Of a stretch of DNA of 12,168 bases, positions 6,295-12,168 are shown in pieces. Position numbers and translations under genes: made by a program. Below the pieces are notes generated by a model. The model was given only the letters and a program-made list of their open reading frames with translations, searched no databases and was not told the DNA's origin. Source of the stretch: Oscillospiraceae bacterium (GTDB lineage: Bacteria; Bacillota; Clostridia; Oscillospirales; Ruminococcaceae); the NCBI GenBank assembly GCA_019423445.1, contig JAHZBJ010000057.1, positions 1 to 12,168 on the forward strand. The letters run 5' to 3'. Positions within the stretch are counted from its first letter, which is position 1. Each line of letters begins with the position of its first letter.

Positions 6295-8280
6295 TCAGGA
6301 GATGTCCGCCATCTCCAGGTAGGCGCTGCCGTGCTGGGCGATATAATCCTTCCGTCCCGAAAGGTTGTCCCCCAAAAGCAGGTCAAACATCCGGGCAGTC
6401 TCCTCGGCGTCGTCGGGGGTAACTTTGATGAGGCGGCGGGTCTCGGGGTTCATGGTGGTGAGCCACATCATATCCGGCTCGTTTTCACCCAGTCCTTTGG
6501 ACCGCTGGAGGCTGTACTTCTTCCCCGCAAGCTCACGGCAGATCTTCACCTTCTCCGCGTCGGAGTAAGCAAAGTAGGTGTCGTCCTTGGTATTGATCTC
6601 ATAGAGGGGGGACTCAGCGATGTAGACATATCCCTCCCGGATCAGGGTGGGGGTGAGACGATAAAGCATGGTGAGAATCAGAGTCCGGATCTGGAAGCCG
6701 TCCACATCGGCATCGGTGCAGATGACGATCTTGCTCCACCGCAGCCCCGAAAGATCAAAAGTGTTCAGCTCCTTGTTGGACCGGGAGTTCACCTCCACTC
6801 CGCAGCCCAGTACCTTCATCACATCCACAATGATGTCATTTTTAAAGATCTTACCGTAATCCGCCTTGAGGCAGTTGAGAATCTTGCCCCGCACCGGCAT
6901 GATGGCCTGGAACTCGCTGTCCCGGCCCAGCTTACAGGAACCCAGAGCGGAATCGCCCTCCACAATATAGACCTCCCGTCGGGAGACGTCCTTGCTGCGG
7001 CAATCCACGAATTTCTGGACCCGGTTGGACATATCCAGGGTCCCCGCCAGTTTCTTCTTCAGGTTCAGCCGGGTCTTTTCGGCGTTCTCACGGCTGCGCT
7101 TGTTGATAAGGACCTGCTCCGCGATCTTGGCGGCATCGTCGGGGTTCTCAATGAAGTAGACCTCCAGCTGGTGCTTGAGGAAATCAGTCATGCACTCCTG
7201 GATGAACTTATTGGTGATGGACTTCTTGGTCTGGTTCTCGTAGCTGGTCTGGGTGGAGAAGCTGGAGGACACCAGCACCAGGCAGTCCTCCACGTCCTGA
7301 TAGCTGATCTTGCTCTCGTTTTTCAGGTACTTCCCCGCCGACTTGAGCCAGGCGTCAATTTGGTAGACGGTGGCGGCTTTTACCGCTTTCTCCGGGCTGC
7401 CGCCGTGCTCCAGGTGGCTGGAGTTGTGGTAATACTCGGTGAGGGAGAGCTTGTTGGAGAAGCAGAGGGCCACGCTGAGCTTTACCCGGTAATCGGGCTT
7501 GTCCTCCCGGTCCCGGCCCACCCGTTCGGCAGTCCAGTACTGCACCGGGGTCAGGGCGTCCCCGCCGGCCAGCTCCTCCACATAGTCCCGGATGCCGTTC
7601 TCGTAGTAAAACACTTCCTCGGCAAACCGGCCTTTGGCCTCCTCCCTGCGGAAAAGGAACTGGACCCCGGGGTTTACCACCGCCTGGCGCTTGAGGACAT
7701 CCTGGAAATATCCAGCGGGGATGGCCACGTCGGTAAACACCTCGAGATCCGGTTTCCAGTGGATCCGGGTACCGGTCTTTTTCCCGGAAAAGGGAGTTTT
7801 CTGAAGGCCGCCGATGTTCTCTCCCTTTTCAAAATGGAGATCGTACCGGAAGCCGTCCCGCAGGACTTCCACATCCATATACTCCGAGGAGTACTGGGTG
7901 GCGCAGGAACCCAGGCCGTTGAGGCCCAGGGAATACTCGTAGTCCCCCTCCTGGTCGTACTTGCCCCCGGCGTAGAGCTCGCAGAACACCAGCTCCCAGT
8001 TGTACCGCTCCTCCTTGGGGTTGTAGTCCACCGGGCAGCCACGGCCGAAATCCTGGACTTCAATGGAATGGTCGGCGTACTGGGTGAGGATGATCTTGTT
8101 CCCATAGCCGGAACGAGCCTCATCGATGGCGTTGGAGAGGATTTCAAAAGCGGAATGCTCACAGCCCTCAATGCCGTCGGAGCCAAAGATAACCCCGGGG
8201 CGCTTCCGGACCCGGTCCGCTCCCTTGAGGGAGGAGATGCTTTCGTTGTCATAGGTCTTGTTCTTGGGTTTCGCGGTCAT
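6295..8280 (-). CDS. parE: Type IIA DNA topoisomerase subunit B, ParE/GyrB-like (divergent)
   Basis: This ATPase/TOPRIM subunit of 661 residues pairs with the ParC-like subunit encoded two genes downstream. The GHKL domain has FEILSNAIDEA (45-55; Glu46 general base, Asn50 metal ligand), DFGRG (77-81), the lid glycines SLGLNGLGS (117-125), and the transducer lysine in NQTKKS (349-354). The TOPRIM domain has YIVEGDSALGS (438-448), PVRGKILN (462-469) and TDADVDGFQIRTL (522-534). The tail contains RSKGLGENEPDMMW (593-606) and TTMNPETRRL (608-617). Three signatures differ from the common forms (DNGRG, EGDSAGGS, VDGSHIRTL), while the essential acidic residues and Lys remain. ATG 8280 follows AAGGAGG by 6 bases; the frame stays open to 8592, but that stretch crosses the promoter and has no site. 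GyrB is the alternative label. The missing GyrA box in the partner favours ParE. Confidence 0.87.
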   Translation of the reverse strand: MTAKPKNKTYDNESISSLKGADRVRKRPGVIFGSDGIEGCEHSAFEILSNAIDEARSGYGNKIILTQYADHSIEVQDFGRGCPVDYNPKEERYNWELVFCELYAGGKYDQEGDYEYSLGLNGLGSCATQYSSEYMDVEVLRDGFRYDLHFEKGENIGGLQKTPFSGKKTGTRIHWKPDLEVFTDVAIPAGYFQDVLKRQAVVNPGVQFLFRREEAKGRFAEEVFYYENGIRDYVEELAGGDALTPVQYWTAERVGRDREDKPDYRVKLSVALCFSNKLSLTEYYHNSSHLEHGGSPEKAVKAATVYQIDAWLKSAGKYLKNESKISYQDVEDCLVLVSSSFSTQTSYENQTKKSITNKFIQECMTDFLKHQLEVYFIENPDDAAKIAEQVLINKRSRENAEKTRLNLKKKLAGTLDMSNRVQKFVDCRSKDVSRREVYIVEGDSALGSCKLGRDSEFQAIMPVRGKILNCLKADYGKIFKNDIIVDVMKVLGCGVEVNSRSNKELNTFDLSGLRWSKIVICTDADVDGFQIRTLILTMLYRLTPTLIREGYVYIAESPLYEINTKDDTYFAYSDAEKVKICRELAGKKYSLQRSKGLGENEPDMMWLTTMNPETRRLIKVTPDDAEETARMFDLLLGDNLSGRKDYIAQHGSAYLEMADIS

Positions 8281-8347
8281 GGTTTTCCTCCTTGGGGTCC
8301 CGGGCTGAAGGCGGGTTCCTTCCCCGGCTGCCCCATGAAATGGGAAT

Positions 8348-8391
8348 GCGCCGGCAAAAAGCCCTGAAAAACAAAAGGCCTTTGCCGGTGC
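8348..8391 (-). promoter_or_regulatory. Leader hairpin at the 5' end of the parE-cinA-parC mRNA
   Basis: Eleven positions (8348-8358 with 8381-8391, one G-T pair) form a strong outer stem. An inner GCC/GGC pairing extends it. On the minus transcript it would begin only about 5-10 bases after the predicted start and lie about 70 bases before the parE ribosome site. Its T-runs sit inside the stem and loop, so it does not look like an intrinsic terminator. mRNA 5'-end stabilisation or a control element is possible. Confidence 0.6.
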
Positions 8392-8403
8392 GGACAAATC
8401 CAA

Positions 8404-8438
8404 ATTATAGTATGAAATATCTTGCGGAGGTTTGTCAA
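8404..8438 (-). promoter_or_regulatory. Probable promoter of the parE-cinA-parC-acetyltransferase operon
   Basis: On the minus strand a perfect -35, TTGACA (8433-8438), is followed by a perfect TATAAT (8404-8409), but the spacer between them is 23 bases. An overlapping CATACT (8409-8414) lies 18 bases from the -35 and matches TATAAT at 4 of 6 positions. Either way the start would fall near 8397-8402, giving a leader of about 120 bases. Confidence 0.65.
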
Positions 8439-8626
8439 GCAAAATACAAGATGTTGTGAAAAATCTTTCCCGGACAAGGCTGCAATAAACGCTCCTGCTC
8501 CAACGTTTTCTTACTTGAATCCCCTGGGGCCGGCGGCCCTTCAGCCTCTGCGATACCACCCTTTCCACGCCGATGTGTTGTTCCGGTCCCAAGGCTTTGC
8601 AACTTCAACAAAAGGAGACTGATGAA

Positions 8627-9331
8627 ATGAGATCCCCGAAAACAACCCTCTGGGTCTTCCTGGCACTGGCCCTCCTGGTGGCAGGCTGCCAGGCCCCCGC
8701 CCAAAGTTCCTCGGAAGCCGCGCCTTCTTCCCTGAGCCAGCCAGCCCAGGAAGGGTCCTCCTCCCAGGAAGAAAGCATTCCATCCCAGGAATCCCCGTCT
8801 TCTGGGGAAAGCACCGCTCCTCAGACCCGCCCTGATGGGCTGCCCATCTTCCCCCAAGAGACCCTTGGGGAGAACACCCCCGCAAGTTTTTTGGGCAAGA
8901 CCTTCGGGGATGTGGTGGCTTGTTATGGGGAGGACTATCAGATGGAGCAGGTAAACTCCCAGTTTCTCAATTACCAGCTGGATAACGGCGCTTCCCTCAA
9001 TTTCCACTGCTCCGCCCCCGGGGAATGGGGGACCTTTGATGCCAACGATCCCGTGACCTATATTTCGGTATGGGGCGCCCAGGGGACCCAGGTAACCCGG
9101 GACATCTCCCTTGGGATGACCCGGGAGGAGGTTACGGCAGCCATGCCGGAAGGCCTGGAGTCTTCTTCCGAGGAGGGCCCCGGGGCCGGAAACCAGTGGA
9201 ACTGGTACGGCGAGCTGAACGGCAGTCTCTGCCGCATCCTCCTTTCTTTCGGGGAGGATGGAACCCTCCAGTCGGTGGATATCAAGGGCGAGGAACTGAT
9301 GGATCAGCTTGCTTCCGTCTCATACTCCTGA
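8627..9331 (+). CDS. Lipoprotein with low-complexity linker and small C-terminal domain
   Basis: This is an exported, lipid-anchored protein of 234 residues. A basic start (MRSPK) and a hydrophobic stretch lead to the lipobox LVAGC, with Cys21 as the lipidated residue. Residues about 22-62 are rich in Ser, Gln, Glu and Pro and look like an unstructured cell-wall spacer. From about 78 a folded domain begins. It has two similar pieces, SFLGKTFGDVVACYG (about 85-99) and DISLGMTREEVTAAMPEG (about 158-175). That pattern, a short beta strand then G-x-T-x-x-E-V, recalls SmpA/OmlA-like or DUF4309-type extracytoplasmic domains, but this is only a resemblance. ATG 8627 has GGAG 9 bases upstream; the same frame extends back to 8573 without a better site. 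It is a lone plus-strand gene, divergent from parE, ending at a shared terminator. Confidence 0.88.
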   Translation: MRSPKTTLWVFLALALLVAGCQAPAQSSSEAAPSSLSQPAQEGSSSQEESIPSQESPSSGESTAPQTRPDGLPIFPQETLGENTPASFLGKTFGDVVACYGEDYQMEQVNSQFLNYQLDNGASLNFHCSAPGEWGTFDANDPVTYISVWGAQGTQVTRDISLGMTREEVTAAMPEGLESSSEEGPGAGNQWNWYGELNGSLCRILLSFGEDGTLQSVDIKGEELMDQLASVSYS

Positions 9332-9345
9332 AGCGTTTTCGCGAA

Positions 9346-9375
9346 AAAGGGAGGAGGGTCATCCCTCCTCCCTTT
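9346..9375. terminator. Bidirectional terminator between the lipoprotein and the 91-residue protein
   Basis: A perfect 13-bp stem (9346-9358 with 9363-9375) has a TCAT loop. It sits 14 bases after the lipoprotein stop and 9 bases beyond the stop of the convergent minus-strand gene. The minus-strand side ends in TTTTT and the plus side only in TTT, so it serves the minus-strand gene better. Confidence 0.87.
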
Positions 9376-9384
9376 CTGCTGTCC

Positions 9385-9660
9385 TTAGCAGAGGACTCCC
9401 AGTTTTTTCAGCACGGCGACGCAATCCCGCATTCCCTGCTGGTAGGCGTGTCTCTTCTCGCTGGCGCTGATCTCCTCCAGAAGCTGAAAGCACTCCTCCA
9501 CGAACTGCCTCTCGCTCTCCTGAAACATCCCTTCGCATTCCTGGCTCATTTTTACCCGCTTCTCCTGAAGAAGGCGGTATTCCTCAGTGGCCCGGAACTC
9601 CCGGGATGCCCCTTCCAGCATCTGCCCCATCACCAGGCCCAGCTCTTCCTGTCCTATCAT
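9385..9660 (-). CDS. 91-residue helical protein, unknown function
   Basis: I do not recognise this gene with certainty. The product is soluble, rich in Glu, Arg, Lys and Gln and almost without Pro or Gly in its middle. It is predicted to be nearly all alpha-helix, with heptad-like spacing across about 20-65. Four Cys lie at 42, 57, 79 and 91. The C-terminal part, with EKRHAYQQGMRDCVAVLKKLGVL at about 68-90, resembles the end of small clostridial helical proteins of the DUF6809 kind, where a similar helix reads roughly F-x-x-G-x-x-x-G; that comparison is from memory. ATG 9660 is preceded by GGAAGGA about 8 bases upstream. The gene has its own promoter (9773-9801) and terminator, so it is a monocistronic unit. 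No signal peptide or membrane segment is present. Confidence 0.75.
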   Translation of the reverse strand: MIGQEELGLVMGQMLEGASREFRATEEYRLLQEKRVKMSQECEGMFQESERQFVEECFQLLEEISASEKRHAYQQGMRDCVAVLKKLGVLC

Positions 9661-9772
9661 AGGTCACATCCTTCCCTCAGTTGTGCCGTCCCTCCCCAGG
9701 GCGGCCCCGCCGTGGGATTTTTCCCGCCGGTCTTTTTGCAAAGCCATTTTTTACACACCTATTCCAAAATAT

Positions 9773-9801
9773 ATGATAGACGGTTCCATTCCAGGAGTCA
9801 A
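9773..9801 (-). promoter_or_regulatory. SigA-type promoter of the 91-residue protein gene
   Basis: On the minus strand: -35 TTGACT (9796-9801), a 17-base spacer, and -10 TATCAT (9773-9778). Each box matches consensus at 5 of 6 positions. The surrounding sequence is A+T-rich against a G+C-rich background. The expected start near 9766 gives a leader of about 105 bases. Confidence 0.82.
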
Positions 9802-9830
9802 TAAAATTTCTTACAAATTTTACCAAGTCA

Positions 9831-9875
9831 AAAAAGGCCCCGTCGGTGCTTTTGTCCACCTGACGGAGCCTTTTT
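9831..9875 (-). terminator. Intrinsic terminator of the dehydrogenase-aminotransferase operon
   Basis: On the minus strand a long stem ends in GGGGCC followed by six T (9835-9830). Pairing is 9831-9838 with 9868-9875, then 9840-9844 with 9862-9866 around a single C/A mismatch, with further inner pairs. It lies 8 bases past the aminotransferase stop. The plus side also ends in TTTTT, so it could work in both directions. Confidence 0.85.
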
Positions 9876-9883
9876 CTTAAGAC

Positions 9884-11041
9884 TTATCTGAAAATATCCA
9901 CTTTTTCGATGCGGTCGAAGGCTTCCCCCATCACCTGATTTTCCACCGTACAGGCGATTCGCAGGTATCCCTCCCCGCAGGCACCGAAATTATCCCCGGG
10001 AAGCACCAGAACATGAGCTTCCTCCAGGATTTTCTGGGTCACCTGAGCAGAGGTGAGTCCCGTCTCCTTGATACAGGGGAAGAGGTAGAAACTCCCCTCC
10101 GGAGCCGGCACCGACATGTTTTTCAGAGCGTTGATCCGCCCTGCGGCGTATTCCATCCGCTCCCGGAACTGGTTGAAGATGGGGGGCTCAATCGTCTTGC
10201 GCTCCCGGAGGGCCCAGAGGGCGGCCCGCTGGGAAACCGAGGGAGCCGAGTAGATGATGTACTCGTTGATCTGCTGTACCGCCGCCACAATGGGAGGAGG
10301 CGCAATCAGGTTGCCGATGCGGAACCCCGTCATAATATAATTCTTGGAAAAGCTGTTGACGGTAACAGTGCGCTCCTCCATCCCCGGCAGGGCCCGGATG
10401 GGGACAAAGGGAGTCTGATAGCAGTAGTTGGTGTAAATGTCATCAGCGATGACCAGAAGGTCCCGCTCCTTGCAGAATTCCGCAAGGGCCTCCAGGTTTT
10501 CCCGTGTCAGGCAGACGCCGGTGGGGTTATTGGGGCTATTGATCAGCACCGCCTTGGTCCGGGGACCACAGAGGCTTTCCAGCCGCTCCATATTGATGGC
10601 GAAGCCCTCCTCCCCATAGGTGGGCAGAAAGACAGCCTTGCCCCCGGCGGACTCCACCTGGTCCAGATAATAGCTGAAATAGGGGTCCGGGATGATGACC
10701 TCGTCGCCCGGGTCCAGCAGCACCAACATGGCAAGATACATGGCCGCAAGGCCTGAAGCGGTGATAAACACCTCCTCATCCCGAAGCTGGATGCCGTACT
10801 CATCCCGATAGTAGCTGCGGATTTCATTCCGCAGTTCCCGGTAACCCCGGGGATCGGTATATTTGGTGTGGCCGGCGGAAGCGTCGGCAAAAGCTTTGTC
10901 AATGATCACCTGGGGAGTCCGGATATCCGGATCTCCGATGGAGAGATTGATGATGTCATCGTAGCGGGCGGCTACGTCAAACACTTCCGCAAACGGATTG
11001 CTTTTTGGATGCTGATATGCTTTGGCTCTAAAGTCCCTCAT
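9884..11041 (-). CDS. PLP-dependent class I/II aminotransferase, PatA-like
   Basis: This fold-type I aminotransferase has 385 residues and moves an amino group between an amino acid and a 2-oxoacid in the cytoplasm. The family landmarks are in order: SIGDPDIRTP (34-43), HTKYTDPRGYRELR (58-71), the PLP-phosphate region TASGLAA (94-100), NSPNNPTG (168-175), Asp200 and Tyr203 in ADDIYTNY, Schiff-base Lys233 in NSFSKNYIMTGFRIGN, and the carboxylate-binding Arg361 in GEGYLRIACT. The overall pattern is close to Bacillus subtilis PatA. The family's usual DE pair before I-Y reads DD (200-201). The substrate cannot be read from sequence. ATG 11041 overlaps the stop of the dehydrogenase gene as ATGA, so translation is likely coupled, and GGAGG/GAGG sites lie inside the upstream gene. 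The pairing suggests transamination followed by reduction of the oxoacid. Confidence 0.92.
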   Translation of the reverse strand: MRDFRAKAYQHPKSNPFAEVFDVAARYDDIINLSIGDPDIRTPQVIIDKAFADASAGHTKYTDPRGYRELRNEIRSYYRDEYGIQLRDEEVFITASGLAAMYLAMLVLLDPGDEVIIPDPYFSYYLDQVESAGGKAVFLPTYGEEGFAINMERLESLCGPRTKAVLINSPNNPTGVCLTRENLEALAEFCKERDLLVIADDIYTNYCYQTPFVPIRALPGMEERTVTVNSFSKNYIMTGFRIGNLIAPPPIVAAVQQINEYIIYSAPSVSQRAALWALRERKTIEPPIFNQFRERMEYAAGRINALKNMSVPAPEGSFYLFPCIKETGLTSAQVTQKILEEAHVLVLPGDNFGACGEGYLRIACTVENQVMGEAFDRIEKVDIFR

Positions 11042-11982
11042 TGTCCTCTTCCCTCCACTGTTTTATTCCAGCTCTCCTGCAGCCGTGCACAGGACGCCTC
11101 AAACAGACGTCGCTCCTCTGAAGAAAATACCGGTTCCAGGACCTGGCAAACGCCCTCCCGGCCCAAAACGCAGGGCAGACTGGCCGACACGCCCCCCTGG
11201 TTCTCCAGAGGGACCGAAACCGGCAGGACACGCCCCGTACCGCCTTGGATGGACCGGATAATCTCCGACGCTGCGGCGCCGATGCCGAATTCGGTAGAAC
11301 CCTTTCCGCAAAGGATATCCCAACCAGCCTTCCGAGTCGCTTCGCCTATCTCTCCCAGGTCCAGACCGGACCACCGGGGATCCTGGACGGCCATCTTTTC
11401 CAGTGAGATGCCCTCCACCGTTACCCCGCTCCAAAGGGGCACCTGGCTGTCTCCGTGCTCCCCCACCACAAAGCCCCGGATGGACTTTTGGGCTGTACCA
11501 GTGCGGCGGGAAAGCTCACGAACCAGGCGACAGCTGTCAAGGGTGGTGCCGCTGCCCAGGACCCTGCCCCAGGGCAGTTTCAGCCGCTCCGCCAGATACC
11601 TGGCAGTAAGGTCCACTGGGTTGGTGATCACCAGTACGACTCCATCAAAACCGCAGGCTGTAAGATTTGGAATGATCTGGTCCATCACCTCCAGAGATGC
11701 GGAAAGCTCCTGAAGCCGGTCTTCACAGACCAGGAGACTTCCGGCGCAGATCACCGCGATCCCGGCGTCCGCCACATCCCGGTAATCCCCCGCCCACACC
11801 CTTGCGTCACCGGACAGCAGGGCAGCGGTATCCTGCAGGTCATCCGCCTGGGCCCGGCTCTTTGCCTCATTGATGTCCAGAAGCACCAAGCGGTTACAAA
11901 GCTCCTGGCTCAGCAGGTGCATAGCGACGTGACTCCCTACATGGCCCGCCCCGATAATAGCGATCTTTCTCAGATCCGCCAT
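11038..11982 (-). CDS. Lactate/malate dehydrogenase-family NAD-dependent 2-hydroxyacid dehydrogenase
   Basis: The 314-residue enzyme has the L-lactate/malate dehydrogenase fold. The Rossmann loop is GAGHVGSH (11-18). Asp36 at the end of beta-2 predicts NAD rather than NADP. Core catalytic residues are present: Arg89, Asn121 in TNPVD, Asp149 and Arg152 in LDSCRL, and His177 in GEHGDSQVPLWS. The substrate loop before Arg89 reads AGSLLVCEDR (80-89). It appears about one residue shorter than the usual form and lacks both the Gln that marks lactate dehydrogenases and the Arg that marks malate dehydrogenases. A bulkier or branched 2-oxoacid is therefore a fair guess. ATG 11982 has GGGGGAG 5 bases upstream. 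The frame stays open to TTG 12072, but that would overlap the -35 box. The gene overlaps the aminotransferase by 4 bases. Confidence 0.9.
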   Translation of the reverse strand: MADLRKIAIIGAGHVGSHVAMHLLSQELCNRLVLLDINEAKSRAQADDLQDTAALLSGDARVWAGDYRDVADAGIAVICAGSLLVCEDRLQELSASLEVMDQIIPNLTACGFDGVVLVITNPVDLTARYLAERLKLPWGRVLGSGTTLDSCRLVRELSRRTGTAQKSIRGFVVGEHGDSQVPLWSGVTVEGISLEKMAVQDPRWSGLDLGEIGEATRKAGWDILCGKGSTEFGIGAAASEIIRSIQGGTGRVLPVSVPLENQGGVSASLPCVLGREGVCQVLEPVFSSEERRLFEASCARLQESWNKTVEGRGQ

Positions 11983-12043
11983 TGGCACTCCCCCTTGGCC
12001 GGTCTCTGGCAGCGATAGCCCGGGGCCGGAAAAATTTGTACTT

Positions 12044-12072
12044 ATTATAGCAAAAACACCGCCCCGGCGCAA
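12044..12072 (-). promoter_or_regulatory. SigA-type promoter of the dehydrogenase-aminotransferase operon
   Basis: On the minus strand: -35 TTGCGC (12067-12072), a 17-base spacer, and TATAAT (12044-12049) preceded by TGC. It has the same extended -10 layout as the secG promoter. The start would be near 12037, about 55 bases before the ATG. A GCCCC/GGGGC inverted repeat (12061-12085) overlaps the -35 region. Confidence 0.82.
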
Positions 12073-12096
12073 CGGCGAAAGGGGCTTCCCAGGCTG

Positions 12097-12168
12097 TTAA
12101 ACAGACTGGAGTGCGTCCTTTTGGGGGAAACTGCCGTCGGTCAGTTCCAGGGAATACCAGCTGCTGCG
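12097..12168 (-). CDS. C-terminal 23 codons of an unidentified gene (runs off right edge)
   Basis: A minus-strand frame enters from the right edge and ends at TAA 12099-12097. The visible tail, starting RSSWYSLELTDG and ending DALQSV, has an ordinary protein composition. Another minus-strand frame is also open here, so the assignment rests mainly on this frame ending just before a promoter. Too little is visible to name it. Confidence 0.4.
   Translation of the reverse strand, partial: RSSWYSLELTDGSFPQKDALQSV

Larger units (their letters stand above)
8281..8626. other. Divergent intergenic region between parE and the lipoprotein gene
   Basis: No supportable gene lies here. On the minus strand it holds the parE promoter (8404-8438), a strong leader hairpin (8348-8391) and a small 5-bp hairpin, CCCAT with ATGGG (8332-8344). 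On the plus strand it ends in the GGAG ribosome site at 8614-8617. A plus-strand promoter for the lipoprotein is not clear. TTGCCG, 18 bases, TATAGT (8382-8411) is a weak candidate that would overlap the parE promoter. Confidence 0.55.

Noticed and set aside
6331..8367. Very long plus-strand open frame opposite parE
   Set aside because: It is the antisense of a clear GyrB/ParE gene. Its translation is rich in Gly, Leu, Val and His with no family motif, as expected when a G+C-rich gene with biased third positions is read backwards.
8281..8592. N-terminal extension of the ParE-like protein to 8592
   Set aside because: It would cross the predicted promoter and leader hairpin, has no ribosome site and adds no homologous residues. 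ATG 8280 has an almost perfect AAGGAGG.
9700..9735. GGGA/TCCC small hairpin in the leader of the 91-residue gene
   Set aside because: Only 4 bp with an A-rich loop, common by chance in G+C-rich sequence.
9677..9859. 60-codon minus-strand frame between the terminator and the 91-residue gene
   Set aside because: It starts inside a terminator hairpin and runs through the promoter at 9773-9801, with no ribosome site or recognisable protein features.
11983..12072. Extension of the dehydrogenase to TTG 12072
   Set aside because: That TTG is part of the -35 box, and the Rossmann fold begins properly after ATG 11982 with a strong ribosome site.
12061..12085. Possible terminator for the gene at the right edge (GCCCC/GGGGC followed by TTTTT)
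   Set aside because: The stem is only 5 bp with a 15-base loop, and the T-run is separated by several bases and lies inside the next promoter. It is too weak to call.

Overview
This window looks like chromosomal DNA of a G+C-rich member of the Clostridia. An Oscillospiraceae-type gut anaerobe is my best guess. The reasons are Firmicutes-style Shine-Dalgarno sites (AGGAGG cores), SigA-type promoters with TATAAT -10 boxes, a ClpC-type AAA+ unfoldase, a short lipoprotein with a Ser/Gln/Glu-rich linker, and a Cys/Gly-rich membrane microprotein of a kind I associate with Clostridia. No mobile element, CRISPR array, rRNA or tRNA is visible. Most genes are on the minus strand.

Layout from left to right. 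The 5' part of clpC runs off the left edge (minus). A roughly 350-base region without a supported gene separates it from a 58-residue Cys-rich membrane microprotein (plus). A GC-rich hairpin and a bidirectional terminator follow, then secG (minus) with its own near-consensus promoter. A spacer carrying two hairpins comes next.

The main block is a minus-strand operon, in transcription order: a ParE/GyrB-like topoisomerase subunit, CinA, a ParC/GyrA-like subunit and a GNAT acetyltransferase. Gaps are about 40, 40 and 60 bases. Start codons are ATG, TTG, TTG and GTG. The operon has a leader of about 120 bases that begins with a strong hairpin. The two subunits should assemble into one A2B2 type IIA topoisomerase, but both differ from textbook gyrase and topoisomerase IV at several signature positions.

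Divergent from this operon is a plus-strand lipoprotein. It converges through a shared terminator on a 91-residue helical protein (minus) that has its own promoter. The right end holds a second minus-strand operon. A lactate/malate dehydrogenase-fold enzyme overlaps a PatA-like PLP aminotransferase by an ATGA stop/start. Together they could convert an amino acid to its 2-oxoacid and then to the 2-hydroxyacid. A promoter precedes the dehydrogenase, and the last 23 codons of a further minus-strand gene reach the right edge.

I see no multi-gene defence or otherwise undescribed system. The points most worth a second look are the divergent topoisomerase pair split by cinA, the altered substrate loop of the dehydrogenase beside the aminotransferase, the Cys-rich microprotein, and the hairpin-plus-terminator unit in the secG upstream spacer.
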